Positions 5,925 to 9,609 of a DNA stretch of 9,609 nucleotides are shown in pieces. This DNA comes from Desulfobacteraceae bacterium. GTDB taxonomy: Bacteria > Desulfobacterota > Desulfobacteria > Desulfobacterales > Desulfosarcinaceae. Both the position numbers and the translations under genes were made by a program. The notes under the pieces are model-generated. The model saw only the letters and a program-made list of their open reading frames with translations, did not search any database and was not told where the DNA came from. The stretch is taken from the NCBI GenBank assembly GCA_027031325.1, contig JALVRI010000531.1:1-9609 (forward strand), read 5' to 3'. Numbering within the stretch: position 1 is the first letter of the stretch; the number at the start of each line of letters is the position of its first letter.

Positions 5925-7730
5925 ATGGATCAGATTGTAGACAACGAATCAAACAAGCAACCCAAAGAAGAAGAAACCAGCGAATCGAACCAGCAGGAGA
6001 TGGCTGACCAGGCTGCCGGGGCCGAAGGTGAAACGGCTGAAACCGAAGGCGAAGAGAGCATGGAGCAGTTGATGGACCTCTATGAGGAAAGCTTCAAGCG
6101 CTTTGCCGAGGGGGAAGTGGTCACCGGCAAGATCATATCCATGGACAAGGACAACGTCCTGGTGGATATCGGCTACAAGTCCGAAGGCCAAATCCCGATC
6201 CACGAGTTCCGGGACGAAAACGGGGAAATCAAGGCCGCCGTGGGAGACTCGGTGGAAGTCATGGTGGAGTGGTGGGATGACGAAAACGAAATGGTCGTCC
6301 TGTCAAAGGAAAAAGCCGAAAAGATCAAGGTCTGGGAAGAAATCAAGCGGGCCTACGATGCCGACGAGCCTATCAAGGGAACCATCGTCAACCGTGTCAA
6401 GGGAGGATTTTCCGTCGATATCGGTGTGATTGCCTTTTTACCCGGATCACAGGCTGACTTGCGACCGGTGCGTAACCTGGATGACCTTGTGGGCAAGTCT
6501 TTCGATTTCAAGATTCTGAAATACAACCGCAAGCGTTCCAATATCGTGCTTTCCCGCCGTGTCATCCTGGAGGCCGAGCGGGAGGCAAAACGCGCCGCCA
6601 CATTGGCCTCGATCTACGAGGGCAAAGTCGTTCCGGGTGTTGTCAAGAATATAACCGAGTACGGGGTTTTCGTCGACCTCGGTGGCGTGGACGGTTTGCT
6701 GCACATTACCGATATTTCCTGGGGGCGGGTGAAACATCCTTCCGAACTTTTTGCCATCGGTGACGAAATAGAGGTCAAGATTCTTAATCTTGACTTGGAA
6801 AGAGAGCGTGTATCCCTGGGTATGAAGCAGCTTACCGAGGACCCCTGGCTTACGGCTGCCGAAAAATATCCCGTTGGAGCGCGGGTTACAGGGCGGGTGG
6901 TCAGCCTGACCGATTACGGTGCCTTCGTTGAGCTTGAAGAGGGAATTGAAGGCCTGATTCATGTTTCCGAGATGTCATGGACCCGCAAAATTCGACATCC
7001 TTCCAAGGTTGTTTCGGTGGGAGAAGAAGTCGAAGCCGTGGTGCTGGATATCAAGCCTGACAATCGCCGCATCTCGCTGGGGATGAAACAAGCCGTACCC
7101 AACCCCTGGGATGTAATCAGTGAAAAGTATCCGGTCGGTACCACCATCGAGGGAAAGATTAAGAATATTACCGACTTCGGATTGTTCATCGGTATAGATG
7201 AAGGCATTGACGGCCTTGTTCATATTTCAGATATTTCATGGACAAAACGAATCAAACATCCTTCTGAGCTATACAAGAAAGGCGACGTGGTTCAGGCCAT
7301 CGTGCTTGAGATCGACAAGAAGAACGAACGCTTTTCCCTGGGCATAAAGCAGCTTCAGCCCGATCCATGGGAAACCGTCAGCGAGAGGTATGAAGTCGGA
7401 AAGGAGATAACCGGCACCATTACCAACGTTACCGATTTTGGTATCTTCGTCGAATTGGAAGAGGGTATCGAGGGGCTTGTCCATGTGTCGGAAATCAGCA
7501 AGGAAAAGATCAAGACCCCTGTGGGCATGTTCAATGTGGGTGACCTGCTGACGGCCAAGGTGATGCATATCAATGGTGAAGAAAGGCGGATCGGCCTTTC
7601 CATCAAGCGCCTGGAGATCGAGGATGAAAAAGAACTGCTCAGCGAATATGTAAACAACATGCGGCCGGCCACCTCCACTTTCGGAGAGATCCTGCGCGAA
7701 AATCTCCAGGAGAAACTCAACGGCGATTAA
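5925..7730 (+). CDS. rpsA: 30S ribosomal protein S1
   Basis: A 601-residue protein with six S1 (OB-fold) domains, at about residues 62-130, 148-213, 232-303, 316-389, 402-476 and 489-563. It binds mRNA and helps place it on the 30S subunit. Domains 3 to 6 are the most alike, each with an ITDFG/LTDYG-like turn followed by GLxHxS and ending in SLGMKQ or SLGIKQ. Domains 1 and 2 are divergent, as expected for the ribosome-binding part. Before domain 1 there is an acidic, Gln- and Glu-rich tail of about 45 residues. In-frame ATGs at residues 26 and 46 could be alternative starts; the first is chosen because the reading frame is protein-like and AGGGGG lies upstream, though at a long spacing. The length and six-domain plan fit the proteobacterial type. 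A terminator follows. Confidence 0.96.
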   Translation: MDQIVDNESNKQPKEEETSESNQQEMADQAAGAEGETAETEGEESMEQLMDLYEESFKRFAEGEVVTGKIISMDKDNVLVDIGYKSEGQIPIHEFRDENGEIKAAVGDSVEVMVEWWDDENEMVVLSKEKAEKIKVWEEIKRAYDADEPIKGTIVNRVKGGFSVDIGVIAFLPGSQADLRPVRNLDDLVGKSFDFKILKYNRKRSNIVLSRRVILEAEREAKRAATLASIYEGKVVPGVVKNITEYGVFVDLGGVDGLLHITDISWGRVKHPSELFAIGDEIEVKILNLDLERERVSLGMKQLTEDPWLTAAEKYPVGARVTGRVVSLTDYGAFVELEEGIEGLIHVSEMSWTRKIRHPSKVVSVGEEVEAVVLDIKPDNRRISLGMKQAVPNPWDVISEKYPVGTTIEGKIKNITDFGLFIGIDEGIDGLVHISDISWTKRIKHPSELYKKGDVVQAIVLEIDKKNERFSLGIKQLQPDPWETVSERYEVGKEITGTITNVTDFGIFVELEEGIEGLVHVSEISKEKIKTPVGMFNVGDLLTAKVMHINGEERRIGLSIKRLEIEDEKELLSEYVNNMRPATSTFGEILRENLQEKLNGD

Positions 7731-7761
7731 AATTTCCAAACTTGATAATAACGAGCCGCAG

Positions 7762-7807
7762 CGGCCGGTTGGGGATGATCCGAAGTTAGACCCAGCCGGC
7801 CGTTTTT
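7762..7807 (+). terminator. Rho-independent terminator after rpsA
   Basis: CGGCCGGTTGGG (7762-7773) pairs with CCCAGCCGGCCG (7791-7802), a 12-bp stem with one G-T wobble and a 17-nt loop. It is followed directly by TTTTT (7803-7807). It lies 31 nt after the rpsA stop and should end the long transcript that begins upstream of the NTPase gene. Confidence 0.9.
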
Positions 7808-7815
7808 GGTTGGTG

Positions 7816-7885
7816 TTTCAACCCGGATTTTGCAGCTTGCCAGTTTGGCGAAGACGCAAGACGGAGGACAGGCAGACGTACTCTG
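7816..7885 (+). repeat. Dispersed intergenic repeat, copy B
   Basis: This aligns with the reverse complement of 175-245 (about 62 of 71 columns identical). It starts nine nt after the terminator T-run. It can fold: AACCCGGA (7820-7827) is perfectly complementary to TCCGGGTT (7886-7893), and GGACAG (7866-7871) to CTGTCC (7883-7888); the two stems share three bases at 7886-7888, so they would stack with a shared edge. In copy A the inner stem is GGGCAG/CTGCCC, a compensatory change. The open reading frame that crosses it has no ribosome binding site and no recognisable product. Confidence 0.75.
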
Positions 7886-7893
7886 TCCGGGTT

Positions 7894-8029
7894 AAAGGTC
7901 GCAATAGGGTATTAAGGCCTGGATCCGCAAGGAGATCGAAAGCCACATCTTTTTATGCAAGATCCTACAAAAATTATTACAAATGCCTTTGGGATCGAAT
8001 ATCCCAATTTGGAAAGGAAGGAATAAATC
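7894..8029 (+). promoter_or_regulatory. sppA upstream region with hairpin and ribosome binding site
   Basis: No gene is visible here. GGGAT (7991-7995) and ATCCC (8001-8005) form a short hairpin with a 5-nt loop just before AAGGAAGGA (8014-8022), a strong ribosome binding site seven nt from the sppA ATG. As the preceding operon ends in a terminator, sppA should have a promoter in this stretch, but I see no pair of boxes good enough to name. Confidence 0.4.
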
Positions 8030-8914
8030 ATGTTTTCGCGCAGGCATCCTTACCTGTTTTCACTGCTTTTATTTTCGGCCATGGTAGTCCTGGTGGTGAC
8101 TACTGTCGCCATCGTGACAGGTATTGTTTTCAAAAGTGAGAGGGAGCCGGATTTCAGCGGCCAAAAGGTAGGGGTCGTATCCATTCAGGGGCCGATCACC
8201 GACAGCCGCGAGGTTATCCGGCAACTGAAAGTCCTACGTGAGTCTGAGGCGGTCAAGGCTATCGTTGTGCGCATCAATTCTCCCGGAGGTGCCGTGGGGC
8301 CATCCCAGGAGATCTATCGCGAAGTCATGAAAACCAGGCAAACCAAGAAAGTGGTTGCGTCCATGGGGGCAGTTGCGGCCTCGGGAGGGTATTACATAGC
8401 GGCGGCGGCAGACAGGATTATGGCCAATCCGGGCACCATTACAGGGAGCATCGGGGTGATAATGGGATTCACCAATTTCAGGCAGTTGATGGAAAAGATA
8501 GGATTGAGGCCCATTATCATCAAAAGCGGACCTTACAAAGACATCGGTTCCCCAACCAGGCCCATGACCGATGAAGAGAAGGCCCTTTTGCAACAGGTAA
8601 TCGACCAGATTCATCAGCAGTTCATCCAGGCCGTCAGTACCGGTCGCAACCTTGAAAAAGAGAGGGTCGCCGAACTGGCCGATGGCCGTATCTATACCGG
8701 CCAGCAGGCCCGTGAACTGGGACTGGTCGATTCCCTGGGCAATTTCGAAGATGCGGTTCAGCTGGCCGGGAAACTGGGGGGGATCAGCGGCAGGGTTGAG
8801 ACGGTTTCAGCCGTAAGACCACATTTTTCGATAGTCGATTACCTCTTGGGCTCGGCCATGAAGACAATTTCGGGTTACCTTACAGGTCAGGCATTGCGAT
8901 TCGATATGCGCTGA
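8030..8914 (+). CDS. sppA: Signal peptide peptidase SppA, 36 kDa type
   Basis: A 294-residue membrane-bound serine protease of the S49 family, which degrades signal peptides left after secretion. A single hydrophobic segment at about 8-34 follows a basic start (RRH) and should act as an uncleaved anchor with the catalytic domain outside the cytoplasm. The domain begins near KVGVVSIQGPI (46-56), and INSPGG (82-87) is the family's oxyanion-side motif. The catalytic Ser118 is in AASGGYY and the Lys170 general base in SGPYKDIGSP; the 52-residue distance equals that known for Bacillus subtilis SppA (Ser147, Lys199). The short length excludes the duplicated 67 kDa E. coli type. It lies downstream of the rpsA terminator, so it is likely a separate transcription unit. 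Confidence 0.93.
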   Translation: MFSRRHPYLFSLLLFSAMVVLVVTTVAIVTGIVFKSEREPDFSGQKVGVVSIQGPITDSREVIRQLKVLRESEAVKAIVVRINSPGGAVGPSQEIYREVMKTRQTKKVVASMGAVAASGGYYIAAAADRIMANPGTITGSIGVIMGFTNFRQLMEKIGLRPIIIKSGPYKDIGSPTRPMTDEEKALLQQVIDQIHQQFIQAVSTGRNLEKERVAELADGRIYTGQQARELGLVDSLGNFEDAVQLAGKLGGISGRVETVSAVRPHFSIVDYLLGSAMKTISGYLTGQALRFDMR

Positions 8915-8963
8915 GGAGACAGTGTCGGCAGCCCGGACCGCTAGTTCAGGGATTGAAGGGCCG

Positions 8964-9572
8964 TCATTCAAAAAGGCTTACATCCCCCAGGCCGACCCTC
9001 AGGATTTCGGGCTCGTCATCCACCAGGGAGATCACACTCGATGGTTCGCCAGGTACCAAGCCGCCATCGATGACCAGGTCGATCAACTTTCCAAAGTGTT
9101 GCTCGATCAACCAGGGTTCGTTCAGGACCTCGCCGGCGGGGGTGGCTGCGCTGGTGGAAATAACCGGATTGCCCAGTTCCCTGACCATGTCTGTGCAGAT
9201 TGGGTGGTCAGGTACCCGGATGCCGGCGTTTTTCCTGCGGGTAAGCATCATCTTGGGAACCTGTTTGGAACCGGGCAGGATGAAAGTGTAAGGGCCTGGC
9301 AAAAGCCGCTTCATGGTCTTGTAGGCATAATTGGAAACCTTGGCGTAACGGCTGATGTGTTTCAGGTCCGCACAAATGAAACTGAAGGGCTTGCTCTTGT
9401 GTCTTTGTTTCAATTGGTAGACTCTTTCAATGGCTTTTTTGTTTAGGATGTCACAGCCTATTCCGTAGTAAGTGTCGGTGGGATAAGCTATTATTCCACC
9501 CTTTTTCAGGACTTGCACAACCTGGGCCAGGCGCCTTGGTTGGGGGTTTATGGGATTGATTTCGATCAGCAT
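8964..9572 (-). CDS. Sua5/YciO/YrdC-family protein, YciO subgroup
   Basis: A 202-residue protein with the YrdC fold. The family includes TsaC/Sua5, which makes threonylcarbamoyl-AMP for the tRNA t6A modification. Motifs: GGIIAYPTDTYYGIGCD (25-41), KQR (55-57) in the substrate-binding region, GPYTFILPGSKQVP (93-106), and IRVPDHPI (118-125). The length and the phrase pattern, notably PGxYTFILxGxKxVP and the GVGDV-like end (GLGDV, 195-199), match E. coli YciO closely. In TsaC the conserved SxN motif binds nucleotide; here the equivalent is Ser141-Ala-Ala143, so the Asn is missing, as in YciO. A full synthase activity is therefore doubtful. The start is ATG 9572; TTG 9575 directly precedes it in frame, and the frame stays open to the window edge, so a further upstream start is possible. 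It converges on sppA. Confidence 0.85.
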   Translation of the reverse strand: MLIEINPINPQPRRLAQVVQVLKKGGIIAYPTDTYYGIGCDILNKKAIERVYQLKQRHKSKPFSFICADLKHISRYAKVSNYAYKTMKRLLPGPYTFILPGSKQVPKMMLTRRKNAGIRVPDHPICTDMVRELGNPVISTSAATPAGEVLNEPWLIEQHFGKLIDLVIDGGLVPGEPSSVISLVDDEPEILRVGLGDVSLFE

Positions 9573-9609
9573 CAAGGGCGTTCTTTCATGAGTTGTTATC
9601 TGCCGGGCG

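Noticed and set aside
7816..7893. Possible integron attC site, because of the AAC...GTT ends and the imperfect palindrome
   Set aside because: The ends do not fit the RYYYAAC and GTTRRRY core sites, and no integrase or cassette array is present.
7810..8139. Plus-strand open frame of 109 codons between rpsA and sppA
   Set aside because: It starts inside the repeat copy B region, has no ribosome binding site, and overlaps the sppA start in another frame.
8922..9446. Plus-strand open frame of 174 codons opposite the YciO-type gene
   Set aside because: The minus-strand frame gives a clear Sua5/YciO protein; this one has no family resemblance.
1..9609. CRISPR array, tRNA or rRNA gene, transposase, or defence genes
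   Set aside because: No regularly spaced direct repeats, no cloverleaf or rRNA-like sequence, and no transposase or nuclease motifs were seen on either strand.

Overview
The window reads as a stretch of chromosome from an anaerobic bacterium, most probably a Desulfobacterota (deltaproteobacterial) sulfate reducer or syntroph. The main reasons are a ferredoxin-dependent 2-oxoacid oxidoreductase split over four subunits, and the order hisC - cmk - rpsA - sppA, which I associate with that group. The lineage is an inference from gene content and order, because no rRNA or other definitive marker is present. Codon use and base composition look even across the genes, so I see no sign of recent gene transfer in the coding part.

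Layout. Positions 1-322 hold no gene but are rich in structure. They contain one copy (A) of a dispersed repeat, a large imperfect inverted repeat, and a good sigma70-type promoter (TTGACA, 17 nt, TACATT). From 323 to 7730 eight genes run on the + strand: a P-loop NTPase of the CobQ/MinD/ParA class, a two-cluster ferredoxin (delta), the alpha, beta and gamma subunits of a 2-oxoacid:ferredoxin oxidoreductase (VOR/KOR type), hisC, cmk and rpsA (six S1 domains). A strong rho-independent terminator follows at 7762-7807. Immediately after it lies the second copy (B) of the dispersed repeat, in opposite orientation. Then come sppA (+, 8030-8914) and, convergent with it, a YciO-type member of the Sua5/YrdC family (-, 8964-9572).

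How the genes work together. The four oxidoreductase subunits form one enzyme: alpha and beta bind thiamine diphosphate and 2-oxoacid, beta carries a proximal [4Fe-4S] cluster, delta carries two more, and gamma helps bind CoA. It would turn a branched-chain 2-oxoacid or 2-oxoglutarate into acyl-CoA with reduction of ferredoxin, or run in reverse. The upstream P-loop protein has no known job but its position suggests a link to this enzyme. hisC (histidine synthesis), cmk (CMP/dCMP phosphorylation) and rpsA (translation initiation) are housekeeping genes in the same direction; rpsA has its own 231-nt leader and may also be transcribed separately.

Most interesting points: an inverted pair of about 70-bp repeats that brackets the whole 323-7730 gene run and shows a compensatory base-pair change in a hairpin; the uncharacterised NTPase tied to the oxidoreductase genes; and a YciO-like protein in which the Asn of the Ser-x-Asn motif of true threonylcarbamoyl-AMP synthases is replaced by Ala. 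I did not find a clear new multi-gene system.
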